DNA of 41,062 bases from positions 1 through 41,062 of the forward strand of contig CANRVI010000003.1 in NCBI GenBank assembly GCA_947643245.1, read 5' to 3'. This document shows positions 7,812 to 17,104 of the stretch, in pieces. Origin of the DNA: an uncultured Clostridia bacterium (GTDB lineage: Bacteria; Bacillota; Clostridia; Oscillospirales; CAG-272). Position 1 is the first letter of the stretch, and every line of letters starts with the position of its first letter. The notes beneath the pieces are model-generated. The model was given only the letters and a program-made list of their open reading frames with translations. It was not told where the DNA came from and did no database searches. The translations under genes were made by a program, and so were the position numbers.

Positions 7812-9143
7812 TTATTTCTTCAGCGCCTTACGCAGACTGTCATTGGCCTTCTTTATAGCATTCTGCCATTCGTCCACTGTTTTATCTCCAGATACGATGC
7901 TGTTGACCGTGCCAAACAGGGTATCTGTCATGCTGACGCCTTCTACCGGATCGGTAGCTGCAAATCCGCCGAGAACCGGTTTGGCACCTGTATCATATAT
8001 ACTGTAAAACAGCTTATTTTCTCCTTCCAGGATCTCACTGACTCCCTGAATAGGTTGGATAGCGCCGGATTCAGCAAAAATTTTAACAGCCTTGTCGGTA
8101 TACAAATATGCGATAAAATCCTTCGCCTCATCCTTATGCTTTGCATTTTCCGGAACCCAAATCTGCTCAAAATAGGTGTAGGAATATCGGTCGCTATCGC
8201 TATCTATTGCCGGAAGGGCCATAAATCCCCATTCAAATCCTTCTGATCGCGGCGCGTCTGCCATTTCGCCCACAACCCAAGTACCGCTTGGCATAAACAA
8301 CGCTTTGTTATCCAAAATCAGCTGCTGATTTTTTAAATAGTTATCATTGTTGGCGTTTGCCACTGTGGTAGGCTCGGTATAAGAAGCGATCCGAGCCACA
8401 ATGTCCAGCGCTTCTCTAGCGTTTTTATCTTCCCATACCCCTTCTTTATAGCGCATACAGTCGTTATAAAAATCTACACCGCCGGTTTCACAAAGCAGCG
8501 CAAACATAAGGGAGTCAAAATAGCCTGCTGTAGGGTAGGTAAACAGAGCCATTCCTTCCGCTTCCGCCTTTTGGCCAAGCTCCCACATTTCATCCCAAGT
8601 TGTAGGTACAGTCCAATTCTTTTGTGCAAACAGGCCCGCATTATAGAATAACCCGCAGGGACCGTAGAACATAGGCGCCATATACATACTGTCATCATCG
8701 TAAGGATGGGTTGCAGCGGTATCTGTAAATCCTTCGATCAGCTTGTCCTTTACAGACACATCCTCACCAAATACTTTTTCATCTAAAATATCAGAGAGGT
8801 CCGCAAGGGAATTTTCCCGAATCATCGTTTCTGTCAAACCTGCTTCTCTACCGGTAGCCAGATGGACCACATCCGGATAATCTCCAGATTTCATTTTAGA
8901 ACCGATTACATCCTCCAGATTTTTCTCTGCAGTCAGTTCGATTTTTACGTCTGTATGATCCGCCTCATATGCGGCGGCTACGTTCTCCCACATTTTCTTG
9001 CCGTAAGCAGACTCCAAGACGGCAACTTTTAATATAGTTTTTCCATCGCTATCCTTATCCTTATCATCCTCCCGTGTACCGCAGGATGCAAGAAGCGGGA
9101 GTGTCAGTATCAGCGCGCAAAACAACGCAACAAATCGTTTCAT
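7812..9143 (-). CDS. Extracellular sugar-binding lipoprotein of an ABC importer
   Basis: Signal peptide with lipobox (LPLLASCG); family 1-type solute-binding protein features; upstream of the permease genes. Confidence 0.9.
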   Translation of the reverse strand: MKRFVALFCALILTLPLLASCGTREDDKDKDSDGKTILKVAVLESAYGKKMWENVAAAYEADHTDVKIELTAEKNLEDVIGSKMKSGDYPDVVHLATGREAGLTETMIRENSLADLSDILDEKVFGEDVSVKDKLIEGFTDTAATHPYDDDSMYMAPMFYGPCGLFYNAGLFAQKNWTVPTTWDEMWELGQKAEAEGMALFTYPTAGYFDSLMFALLCETGGVDFYNDCMRYKEGVWEDKNAREALDIVARIASYTEPTTVANANNDNYLKNQQLILDNKALFMPSGTWVVGEMADAPRSEGFEWGFMALPAIDSDSDRYSYTYFEQIWVPENAKHKDEAKDFIAYLYTDKAVKIFAESGAIQPIQGVSEILEGENKLFYSIYDTGAKPVLGGFAATDPVEGVSMTDTLFGTVNSIVSGDKTVDEWQNAIKKANDSLRKALKK

Positions 9144-9286
9144 GTTTCCCTATTCCTTTCTTAAAGCCGGGTATTATAATAAAAAAGGCAGCCCGACCCT
9201 TTATTGATTTCACCGTTAGCATTGCCCAGACAGCAGAAACTATACATGTTTGTACAAATTAGGTGAGGATGGAGGATTTTGGAAAC

Positions 9287-9318
9287 AAAAAAGGCACTTC
9301 GTTTGAAGCGCCTTTTTT
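9287..9318. terminator. Intrinsic terminator-like hairpin
   Basis: AAAAAAGGCACTTC-GTTT-GAAGCGCCTTTTTT (one mismatch). Confidence 0.7.
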
Positions 9319-9337
9319 CTTCTGCAATTTGCATGTA

Positions 9338-9371
9338 AAAAAACAGAAGAGCCAAAGCTCTTCTGTTTTTT
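9338..9371. terminator. Intrinsic terminator downstream of gatB
   Basis: AAAAAACAGAAGAGC-CAAA-GCTCTTCTGTTTTTT perfect stem. Confidence 0.85.
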
Positions 9372-9378
9372 ATGAAAA

Positions 9379-10809
9379 TCACCCGTTCAGCTGTGCTTCC
9401 ACCAAACGATCCACCACAGTGGGATTGGCCCTGCCGCCGGAAGCCGCCATAACCTTCCCTACAATCGCTTTTGCAGCAGCCTTCTTGCCTTTTTGATAAT
9501 CCGCCACAGATTTGGGATTCTGCTGGATAGCATCCTGTACCCATTTTAAAATTATTGCCTCGTCGCTTATCTGCGCTAGTCCTTCCCGCTCAACCTTTTC
9601 CGCCACATCAAAATCCGCCTCCCACAGTTCTTTGATCAGTTTTTTTACTGTTGCAGAGTTGATCACGCCATCTCCAGACAATGATGCAAGGGCGGCCATA
9701 CGCTGGGGCAAAATTTTGCAGACGCTTTCTTCCCCGTCTGCGAGGCGCATTACTTCGGACAGCAGCATATTTGCTACAAGCTTGGGATACCCGGTCCCCG
9801 CCGCAGCCCTTTCAAAATAATCTGCCATTGCCATATCTGTAGTAAGTACCTCACCATCATAAGCAGACAAACCGTATTTTTCCATATATTCCTTTTTCCG
9901 CTGATCCGGCAACCGGGGGATCTGGGCCTGCAACTGCGCAATTTTGTCATCCGTCAGACGGATAGGGGGCAGATCCGGATCGGGGAAATACCGATAATCA
10001 TTTGCATTTTCCTTGGTACGCATGGAATAGGTTTTTCCGGTAGCTGCATCAAACCGACGGGTCTCCTGTATAATTTTTTCTCCTGCCTCGATGGCCTCTA
10101 CCTGCCGTTTGTATTCGTATTCGATAGCCTTTCCTATAAACTGAAAGGAATTCAAATTTTTCATCTCCGTACGGGTGCCAAATACCTCCGTACCCTTTTT
10201 GCGCACAGACAAGTTTACATCACACCGCAGCGATCCCTCGTTCATTTTACAATCCGACACACCGGTGTACAAAATAATAGCCCGCAGCTTCTGCAAATAG
10301 GCCTTTGCTTCTTCTGCACTGCGTATATCCGGTTCACTGACAATCTCGATCAACGGCACACCGCAACGATTGCAATCGATCATAGTTCCTTTTTCGTCAT
10401 CGTGCATCAGCTTGCCGGCATCTTCCTCAATATGGATTCGAGTAATGCCGATTCGCTTTGCTCCATCTCCCGTCTCGATATCCAACCACCCATGTTCGCA
10501 GAGGGGAAGATCGTACTGAGAAATTTGATATGCTTTTGGCAGGTCGGGATAAAAATAGTTTTTCCGGTCCTGCTTGGAAAACCGAGCAATGGTGCAGTTT
10601 GTAGCAAGTCCCGCCTTCACCGCATAGTCCACCACCTTGCCATTGAGAACCGGAAGCGTTCCTGGTAGTCCCAGACAAACTGGGCAGGTTTGGGTATTGG
10701 GAGCAGCACCGAAGGTAGTAGGACAAGAGCAAAAAATTTTTGTCTCTGTTTTTAATTCCACATGAACTTCCAGTCCAATCACCATTTCATAATCTTTGAT
10801 CATCTGCAT
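9379..10809 (-). CDS. gatB: Asp-tRNA(Asn)/Glu-tRNA(Gln) amidotransferase subunit B
   Basis: YEMVIGLEVHVELKTETKIFCSCPTTFGAAPNTQTCPVCLGLPGTLPVLN. Confidence 0.97.
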   Translation of the reverse strand: MQMIKDYEMVIGLEVHVELKTETKIFCSCPTTFGAAPNTQTCPVCLGLPGTLPVLNGKVVDYAVKAGLATNCTIARFSKQDRKNYFYPDLPKAYQISQYDLPLCEHGWLDIETGDGAKRIGITRIHIEEDAGKLMHDDEKGTMIDCNRCGVPLIEIVSEPDIRSAEEAKAYLQKLRAIILYTGVSDCKMNEGSLRCDVNLSVRKKGTEVFGTRTEMKNLNSFQFIGKAIEYEYKRQVEAIEAGEKIIQETRRFDAATGKTYSMRTKENANDYRYFPDPDLPPIRLTDDKIAQLQAQIPRLPDQRKKEYMEKYGLSAYDGEVLTTDMAMADYFERAAAGTGYPKLVANMLLSEVMRLADGEESVCKILPQRMAALASLSGDGVINSATVKKLIKELWEADFDVAEKVEREGLAQISDEAIILKWVQDAIQQNPKSVADYQKGKKAAAKAIVGKVMAASGGRANPTVVDRLVEAQLNG

Positions 10810-10812
10810 ACT

Positions 10813-12255
10813 TTATTCTTCCCCCTTTCCCATTTCAAAAGCATATCCAACACGGTACAGCATCGCTTCAGAAAAGGCAGGGCCAATTAGCTGCATGCCT
10901 ACCGGCATGCCTCCTTCTCCCGTTCCACAGGGCATGGACAGCGCCGGAAGCCCGGCGATGTTCACCGGAACACTATAGGCATCTCCCAAGTACATTTCCA
11001 AAGGATCGCTGGTTTTTTCTCCAATTTTATAGGCAACAGTAGGCGCAACCGGAGAAAGAATACAATCACATTTTTCAAAGGCAGCATCAAAATCTGCCCG
11101 TACCAGACTGCGCACCTGCAGCGCTTTTTTATAATACGCATCGTAGTATCCAGAAGACAGGGCAAAGGTTCCCAGCATAATCCGTCGTTTCACCTCCGCA
11201 CCGAATCCTTCGCTGCGACTGTTCTGATACAACGTATCCATATCGGAAAAATCTGCTGCCCGGTATCCATACCGTACCCCATCAAATCGTGCCAGGTTGG
11301 AGGATGCCTCCGCTGAAGAAATAACATAATAAGCGGCTAGGGCATGATCCAAAGAGGGCATTTTCACTTGTACAAGTGCAGCGCCCATTCCTTCTAAGGT
11401 ATCTGCCGCAGCAAGTACCGCTTGTTTTACATCCGTAGAAATACCGTCACCAAAAAATTCTTCCGGCAAACCGATTCGCAGACCGGCAACACCGGCCTGC
11501 AATCCGGCAAGATAATCCTCTACCGGCCTGTCGGCGGATGTTGCGTCCCGCTTATCATATCCGGCAATGGCGGACAACACCAACGCATTGTCTCGCACGT
11601 CTCGGGTAAGAGGGCCAATCTGATCCAAGGAAGAGGCAAAGGCAACCAGTCCATATCGAGAAACTCGCCCGTACGTAGGCTTCATTCCCACCACTCCGCA
11701 GAAAGCCGCCGGCTGACGAATAGAACCGCCAGTATCACTTCCCAAGGCGTAGGCAGCTTCTCCCGCAGCAACTGCAGCAGCAGAGCCGCCGGAGGACCCA
11801 CCCGGCACTCGTGTAGTATCACAGGGATTTTTCGTAATCCCCATAGCGGAATTTTCCGTTGTGGAACCCATAGCAAACTCATCCATGTTCAGTTTACCCA
11901 ACAGTACATATCCCGCGTCCTGCAGCCGCTGAATTACATGTGCGTCATATGGTGGCACATAATCTGCAAGCATTTTTGAAGCGCATGAGGTAGCAATCCC
12001 TTTTGTACACATATTGTCTTTAATGCCGGCCGGAATGCCGGTAAGCGCCGTACCCTCTCCTGCCGCAATCCGCTTATCTGCCGCCTTTGCCTGCTCCAAT
12101 GCATAATCTGCATTTGTAGAAATATAGGCATGAATATCCTGCTCACGCTGAGAAATCGTATTCAGATAAGCCTTTGTCAGTTCCACCGCAGAGTATTCTT
12201 TCTTCTCTAGAGACTTGGCGTGTGCATATATACTTTTATTAATAAGTTCTTTCAT
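10813..12255 (-). CDS. gatA: Asp-tRNA(Asn)/Glu-tRNA(Gln) amidotransferase subunit A
   Basis: Amidase signature GGSSGGSAAAVAAGEAAYALGSDTGGSIRQPAAFCGVVGMKPTYGRVSRYGLVAFASSLDQIGP. Confidence 0.97.
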   Translation of the reverse strand: MKELINKSIYAHAKSLEKKEYSAVELTKAYLNTISQREQDIHAYISTNADYALEQAKAADKRIAAGEGTALTGIPAGIKDNMCTKGIATSCASKMLADYVPPYDAHVIQRLQDAGYVLLGKLNMDEFAMGSTTENSAMGITKNPCDTTRVPGGSSGGSAAAVAAGEAAYALGSDTGGSIRQPAAFCGVVGMKPTYGRVSRYGLVAFASSLDQIGPLTRDVRDNALVLSAIAGYDKRDATSADRPVEDYLAGLQAGVAGLRIGLPEEFFGDGISTDVKQAVLAAADTLEGMGAALVQVKMPSLDHALAAYYVISSAEASSNLARFDGVRYGYRAADFSDMDTLYQNSRSEGFGAEVKRRIMLGTFALSSGYYDAYYKKALQVRSLVRADFDAAFEKCDCILSPVAPTVAYKIGEKTSDPLEMYLGDAYSVPVNIAGLPALSMPCGTGEGGMPVGMQLIGPAFSEAMLYRVGYAFEMGKGEE

Positions 12256-12261
12256 ATTACA

Positions 12262-14349
12262 CTATCCTTCCACAACACGGGGAACGGTGATATATCCGTC
12301 ATCCTTGGTTTTTGCTGCCGCTAACAGTTCATCTCTGTCAAAGGAATGGTCCACTGCATCTGTCCGAAATACATTTTCCATAGGAACAATGTGCTCGGCG
12401 GCCGCTGTATCGGTTGTATCCACTTTAGACAGCTGATCTGCAAAAGCAATAATATTTTTCATATCTGCCTGCAAACCCCGCATCTCTTCCTGAGAAAAAG
12501 CAAGGCGTGCAAGTCCGGCCACTGCAGGCACGTCGATTTGAGGCGTTTGTTTTTTCTTTTCTGCCGTCCCGCCGTCTCCCCCTTCCCAAAGCTTATCCAA
12601 TCCAAGAACGGTAAGTTGCTCTGGATCTACAGGAGTAGGCGCATCTGTCATTGGACAGGAAGCATCCTTGATTTTCGGGAATGCAATCACATCCCGCAGG
12701 GAATCTGCACCAAGTAGCAACATCACCAATCGATCCAAGCCAAAGGCAAAGCCACCGTGCGGAGGAGTTCCATATCGGAAAGCATTTACCATAAAGCCAA
12801 ACCGGGTTTCGATCTCTTCCGCAGAGAAGCCCAGCGCTTCAAACATTTTCTCCTGCACATCCTGTCTGTGGATTCGGATGGATCCGCTCCCAAGCTCGAT
12901 ACCGTTGAGCACCACATCATAAGCTTGTGCCCGCACTTTGCTAGGATCGGTAAACAAATACTGCACATCCTCCGGATAGGGCATGGTAAAGGGATGGTGC
13001 GTAGAAACATATCGCTTCTCTTCTTCGGAGTATTCAAACTGCGGAAAATCGGTAACAAACAGGAAGGAAAATGTTTCCTTGTCCCGCAGGCCCAATATTT
13101 CAGCTACGTCCAGACGCAGATTGCCCAATGTACGGCGCACGGTAGCAAGAGTATCTGCAGAAAACAGGACAAAATCTCCTGGAACAGCACCCATACGGTC
13201 CAGCAAGGTCTGCATTTCTTCTTTTGTAAAGTATTTTGTAAGAATCGAATAAATCTCTCCATCGGGACGTATAGCAATCCACGCCATACCCTTTGCACCA
13301 TAAGAAAGGGCCTTTTCGGTAAGGGTTTCAATCTGGGTTCTGGTAAAATTGGCGCAGCCCTTAGCATTGATAGCGCGCACTACGCCACCTTTGTCACATA
13401 CAGAACGGAATACGCTGAAAGAGCATTCTGCAGCAAGATCGGTAACGTCTATAATGGGAAGGTCAAACCGCAAGTCCGGTTTGTCGCTACCATACCGGTC
13501 CATCGCTTCATGCCATGTGAGACGTGGAAAGGGTTCTGCAATGTCTCGCCCGGTATATGCCTTGAAAATATGCCCAAACATTTTTTCCAGATGCACCAGA
13601 ATATCTTCCTGGTCTACAAAAGACATTTCCATATCCACCTGGGTAAATTCCGGCTGCCGATCCGCACGCAGGTCTTCATCCCGGAAGCAGCGGGCCACCT
13701 GATAATATTTATCGATCCCGCCCACCATCAGCAGCTGCTTATATATCTGAGGAGACTGAGGCAAAGCATAAAAAGCCCCCTGATGCACCCGGCTAGGCAC
13801 CAAATAATCCCTAGCACCTTCAGGTGTAGATTTACACAGCATAGGTGTTTCTACGCAAATAAAGCCCTGGGCGTCCAAATAGTCCTGACTGGCCTTTTGT
13901 ACCAAATGCCGGGCACGCAGATTTCTCAGCATAGTTGGACTGCGTAGGTCCAGATACCGGTACCGAAGCCGCAAATCCTCTCGCACACTGATATTGTCGT
14001 CCATGGAAAAGGGCAGTTGCTGTGCCTGGGACAACAGTTCCAAAGAGTCTGCATACAGTTCCACCGTTCCGGTAGCAAGGCGAGGGTTATAGGTGTCCTC
14101 GCTGCGCTGACGGATCACGCCTGACACGGCAATAACAGACTGGCTGCGCAATCCATCCGCCGCTTTGAAAGCGCTCTCATCCAAAGCAGATGCATCAAAT
14201 ACCACCTGCAAAATTCCTTCTCGGTCTTTCAGATCTACAAAAACGACACCGCCCATGTCTCGTTTTGTTTGGACCCAACCGCAGCAGGTCTGTCGTGTTC
14301 CCATTTGTCCTTCCCGTACCAGACCGCAATACATGGTTCTTTTCATCAT
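12262..14349 (-). CDS. aspS-gatC: Aspartyl-tRNA synthetase fused in frame to a C-terminal GatC domain
   Basis: 695-aa ORF: AspRS from MKRTMYCG to GGFAFGLDRLVMLLLGADSLRDVIAFPK, then a linker and GatC-like IDVPAVAGLARLAFSQEEMRGLQADMKNIIAFADQLSKVDT...MENVFRTDAV (12262-12537). Confidence 0.92.
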   Translation of the reverse strand: MMKRTMYCGLVREGQMGTRQTCCGWVQTKRDMGGVVFVDLKDREGILQVVFDASALDESAFKAADGLRSQSVIAVSGVIRQRSEDTYNPRLATGTVELYADSLELLSQAQQLPFSMDDNISVREDLRLRYRYLDLRSPTMLRNLRARHLVQKASQDYLDAQGFICVETPMLCKSTPEGARDYLVPSRVHQGAFYALPQSPQIYKQLLMVGGIDKYYQVARCFRDEDLRADRQPEFTQVDMEMSFVDQEDILVHLEKMFGHIFKAYTGRDIAEPFPRLTWHEAMDRYGSDKPDLRFDLPIIDVTDLAAECSFSVFRSVCDKGGVVRAINAKGCANFTRTQIETLTEKALSYGAKGMAWIAIRPDGEIYSILTKYFTKEEMQTLLDRMGAVPGDFVLFSADTLATVRRTLGNLRLDVAEILGLRDKETFSFLFVTDFPQFEYSEEEKRYVSTHHPFTMPYPEDVQYLFTDPSKVRAQAYDVVLNGIELGSGSIRIHRQDVQEKMFEALGFSAEEIETRFGFMVNAFRYGTPPHGGFAFGLDRLVMLLLGADSLRDVIAFPKIKDASCPMTDAPTPVDPEQLTVLGLDKLWEGGDGGTAEKKKQTPQIDVPAVAGLARLAFSQEEMRGLQADMKNIIAFADQLSKVDTTDTAAAEHIVPMENVFRTDAVDHSFDRDELLAAAKTKDDGYITVPRVVEG

Positions 14350-14400
14350 TTTAATAATATTGCTCCTCTTTCATATTGTTTTAAATACCCTCAAGGGGCG

Positions 14401-14662
14401 AAAAAAAGTCCTTCGCCCCTGTAAAACAGGGACGAAGGACTAAAATCCTCCGCGGTACCACCCATATAGATCTCAACAGATCCGCTCAAAGATACGTGTA
14501 TATCCTGCAGCTATAACGTGCCGCACACGTCCACGCCTACTTGCATCGCTTTCAGGTGGAGGCTCCAAGCTGTTCTTCACCGCAGCATTCGTACCGCGCT
14601 CGCACCGTCCGCGGCTCTCTTCAACTGCAACTCCGGCTACTCGTCTTTTCACAGCCTTTTAC
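14401..14662 (-). promoter_or_regulatory. T-box riboswitch controlling aspS-gatC/gatA/gatB
   Basis: Minus strand carries the T-box motif GGGTGGTACCGCGG, a terminator GTCCTTCGTCCCTGTTTTACAGGGGCGAAGGACTTTTTTT, and a Stem I with AGAGAG bulge and CCGCG/CGCGG distal helix; candidate specifier GAAC at 14575-14572. Confidence 0.92.
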
Positions 14663-14673
14663 TTATTTGGTTT

Positions 14674-14702
14674 AGTATAGCACGTTTCTTTCTTGTTGTC
14701 AA
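14674..14702 (-). promoter_or_regulatory. SigA-type promoter of the T-box operon
   Basis: TTGACA (14702-14697), 17 nt, TATACT (14679-14674). Confidence 0.85.
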
Positions 14703-14825
14703 TAGAAATTCTTTGGGTCCCTTCTCTCTTGTAGGCTTTGGCAAGGTTGCGAATTCCTATTGAACTACGGAAATCGTTATGATAAAATTATTTTAATAAA
14801 ATGAGATAGAAACGGAGAAACGTAT

Positions 14826-15125
14826 ATGTCAAAAACAGCATGGATTTTTTCCTATAAATTAAAAAAGAATGTATGTGAGGAGCAATTTATTGAACGAACG
14901 CAAAGGTTACACGATGAAGTCATTTCTAAAGCAAAAGGCTTCATTTCCTGGGAGCATTATCTGCAAGGGAATATATGGACTGATTTTGTACTTTGGGAAA
15001 CAGAAGAAGATGCCAAAAATGCTACAACGATAGGCCAAGGAAAAGCTGCTACTGAAAAATTTTATGCGTGTATTCAAATGAATACCTGCAGAGCCTTAAT
15101 TTCACAGCTTGTAAAAAAATATTAA
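14826..15125 (+). CDS. Small ABM (antibiotic biosynthesis monooxygenase)-like / hypothetical protein
   Basis: 99-aa ORF; AWIFSYKLKKNVCEEQFIERTQRLHDEVISKAKGFISWEHYLQ suggests a dimeric alpha/beta-barrel fold; AGAAACGGAG upstream. Confidence 0.65.
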   Translation: MSKTAWIFSYKLKKNVCEEQFIERTQRLHDEVISKAKGFISWEHYLQGNIWTDFVLWETEEDAKNATTIGQGKAATEKFYACIQMNTCRALISQLVKKY

Positions 15126-15289
15126 ATAAGCTTTGCTGGTTGAGCAGCCCTTTGGAAATAGGGCCTCACTTTTTAAAGGCTTCCCCATTTTATTAGGCCA
15201 TTCTGTAATTCATCTGCCCGAAATTAAGCATGCGCAATGCTGGAGAGCTTATACATATAAAAACTATAAGACGGCAGAACGCAGCCAAA

Positions 15290-15325
15290 CAAAAGCCGCC
15301 CTGGAAACTTCCAGAGCGGCTTTTG
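15290..15325. terminator. Intrinsic terminator-like hairpin
   Basis: CAAAAGCCGC(C)CTGG-AAACTT-CCAG(A)GCGGCTTTTG. Confidence 0.8.
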
Positions 15326-15356
15326 CTTTATTTAGGAGAAAAGGAAAAATCAAATT

Positions 15357-16967
15357 TCATTGATTCTTGTCTTGTGAAAAAGCAATATCACTGTCCGGCG
15401 TATATTCATAACAGGTAACTTCTACATCCATCATCTGTCCGCCGCGGTAAATAGTAAAGGTAAGCACATCACCCACTGCATGGCCTTCAATCGCTTCTTC
15501 CACATCACTTGCAGATGTGATTTCCGCTCCGTCTACGGATATAATTCGGTCACCGACCTGAAGCGCGCTATCATTGTATCCTTCTCCGACTCGCATAACA
15601 TATACACCCGTAGCCTGAGAGCGGAAATACCGATAGGCAGTGTAAGAATCCTTAACATCAAACAGGCTGACGCCTATAAATGTTTTTCCAGTTACATATC
15701 CGTTTGTCTGCAGTTCTCCGATAACGTGCTCCGCATCGTTGATGGGAATGGCAAATCCAAGTCCTTCAATTTCCGTTCCGGTAGATTTTGCGTTGACAAC
15801 GCCAACCAGTTCACCCTTCATATTGAACAGGCCTCCTCCAGAGTTGCCAGGGTTGATGGCCGCGTCGATCTGAATCAGCGTCATCACCGTATTGTCTACC
15901 GTAATTTCCCGATCCGTGGCAGACACAATACCGCTAGTTGCGGTTCCCCCCAGTTGGCCTAAGGGATTTCCTACCGCCATTACCTGATCCCCCACCTGCA
16001 AAGTGGAGCTGTCTCCAAAGACTGCGTGTTCCAGATCCTCAGCATCAATTTTCAGCAATGCAATGTCGGAATCCTCGTCCCGTCCAATTAACTTCGCTTC
16101 ATATTCCGTGCCGTCGGTAAGACGCACTTTAATTGTATCCGCCACTTTATTATCTGATACAATTACGTGATTGTTGGTTACAATATAACCATTTTCGCTG
16201 ACAACTACGCCGCTGCCGGCTCCACTGCTTACATATTGGAAATTCCCATATGAACTGAGAAAATCTGTTGTAATTTCTACAACACTGTTTTTGACTGTTT
16301 CATAAACCTGTGCTTGGGTCAGCGGATCTTTGATTTCATTTCCGTCTTCATCGGCAATCACGGCCGTTTTGTATATCACCAGCGGATCTTTTCCCGATGC
16401 ACTTCCTCCTGCAGACGACCCGTTTGTCAGCGCAATCCCAAAATACGCGCCGCCAAGCCCCGTTCCAAATGAAAGCAGAAGGCACGCTGCCACAATTAGG
16501 GCAATGCCAGCTCTTTTTTTGCCGTGTTCTTTTTTCTTTTTACGAGGTATCTCTCCTGGTCCGCCCGGTGTAGGAGTATGAGGGGGACGATATCGGTATT
16601 CACCAGATTCGCTTTTCTGCATCCATGCGGGATTCAACGTACTGCCACTTTGCCCTGTTATATTCCCAAGCGGCGTATACTGCGTGTTGGACTGCTGATT
16701 CGCTTCCATGCTGCCAGCAGTATTCTGATGCGACTCTTGCCGCACCGGCTGAACATCAGACCCATTAGACCAGTGATTCCAGGAGGCGGGATCCGCTGAT
16801 GGTTTCTGTGCATCCTGAGCAGCTTGCGCAGGCGTCGATTCTATGACGCCGGTCTGTCTCGGAAAATGTACTGTGGAGTCTTCCGTACCCTCTTTTAGCG
16901 GTACATTACGTACTTCCCCATTTTCTCCAGACGCAGGCTCCATATTGTCGTTTCTGTATTCTTCCAT
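15357..16967 (-). CDS. HtrA/DegP-type trypsin-like serine protease with PDZ domain, membrane anchored
   Basis: TM segment; triad motifs GYIVTNNHVI, DEDSDIALLKI, INPGNSGGGL; C-terminal PDZ (LQVGDRIISVDGAEI). Confidence 0.93.
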   Translation of the reverse strand: MEEYRNDNMEPASGENGEVRNVPLKEGTEDSTVHFPRQTGVIESTPAQAAQDAQKPSADPASWNHWSNGSDVQPVRQESHQNTAGSMEANQQSNTQYTPLGNITGQSGSTLNPAWMQKSESGEYRYRPPHTPTPGGPGEIPRKKKKEHGKKRAGIALIVAACLLLSFGTGLGGAYFGIALTNGSSAGGSASGKDPLVIYKTAVIADEDGNEIKDPLTQAQVYETVKNSVVEITTDFLSSYGNFQYVSSGAGSGVVVSENGYIVTNNHVIVSDNKVADTIKVRLTDGTEYEAKLIGRDEDSDIALLKIDAEDLEHAVFGDSSTLQVGDQVMAVGNPLGQLGGTATSGIVSATDREITVDNTVMTLIQIDAAINPGNSGGGLFNMKGELVGVVNAKSTGTEIEGLGFAIPINDAEHVIGELQTNGYVTGKTFIGVSLFDVKDSYTAYRYFRSQATGVYVMRVGEGYNDSALQVGDRIISVDGAEITSASDVEEAIEGHAVGDVLTFTIYRGGQMMDVEVTCYEYTPDSDIAFSQDKNQ

Positions 16968-17104
16968 ATTTTTATAACCATACCTTTCGGCAAATATTTT
17001 TATGTTCTATCCTGATGCTGTTATTATATTTCCCAAATGTGATAGTTTTTTGAAGACAAAAGGAAAAATACTTGAAAACAAGCGGAAAACAATGTAAAAA
17101 AGTA

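Noticed and set aside
9144-9286. Possible operator TTGTACAA/ACATGTATA upstream of the sugar-binding protein gene
   Set aside because: Only an 8-bp palindrome with a weak flanking dyad and a poor -35; insufficient support as a site.
12757-13947. 396-aa plus-strand ORF antisense to aspS
   Set aside because: Lies entirely opposite a well-conserved synthetase gene, has low-complexity/basic unconvincing sequence and no recognisable domain; most likely a by-product of codon usage on the coding strand.
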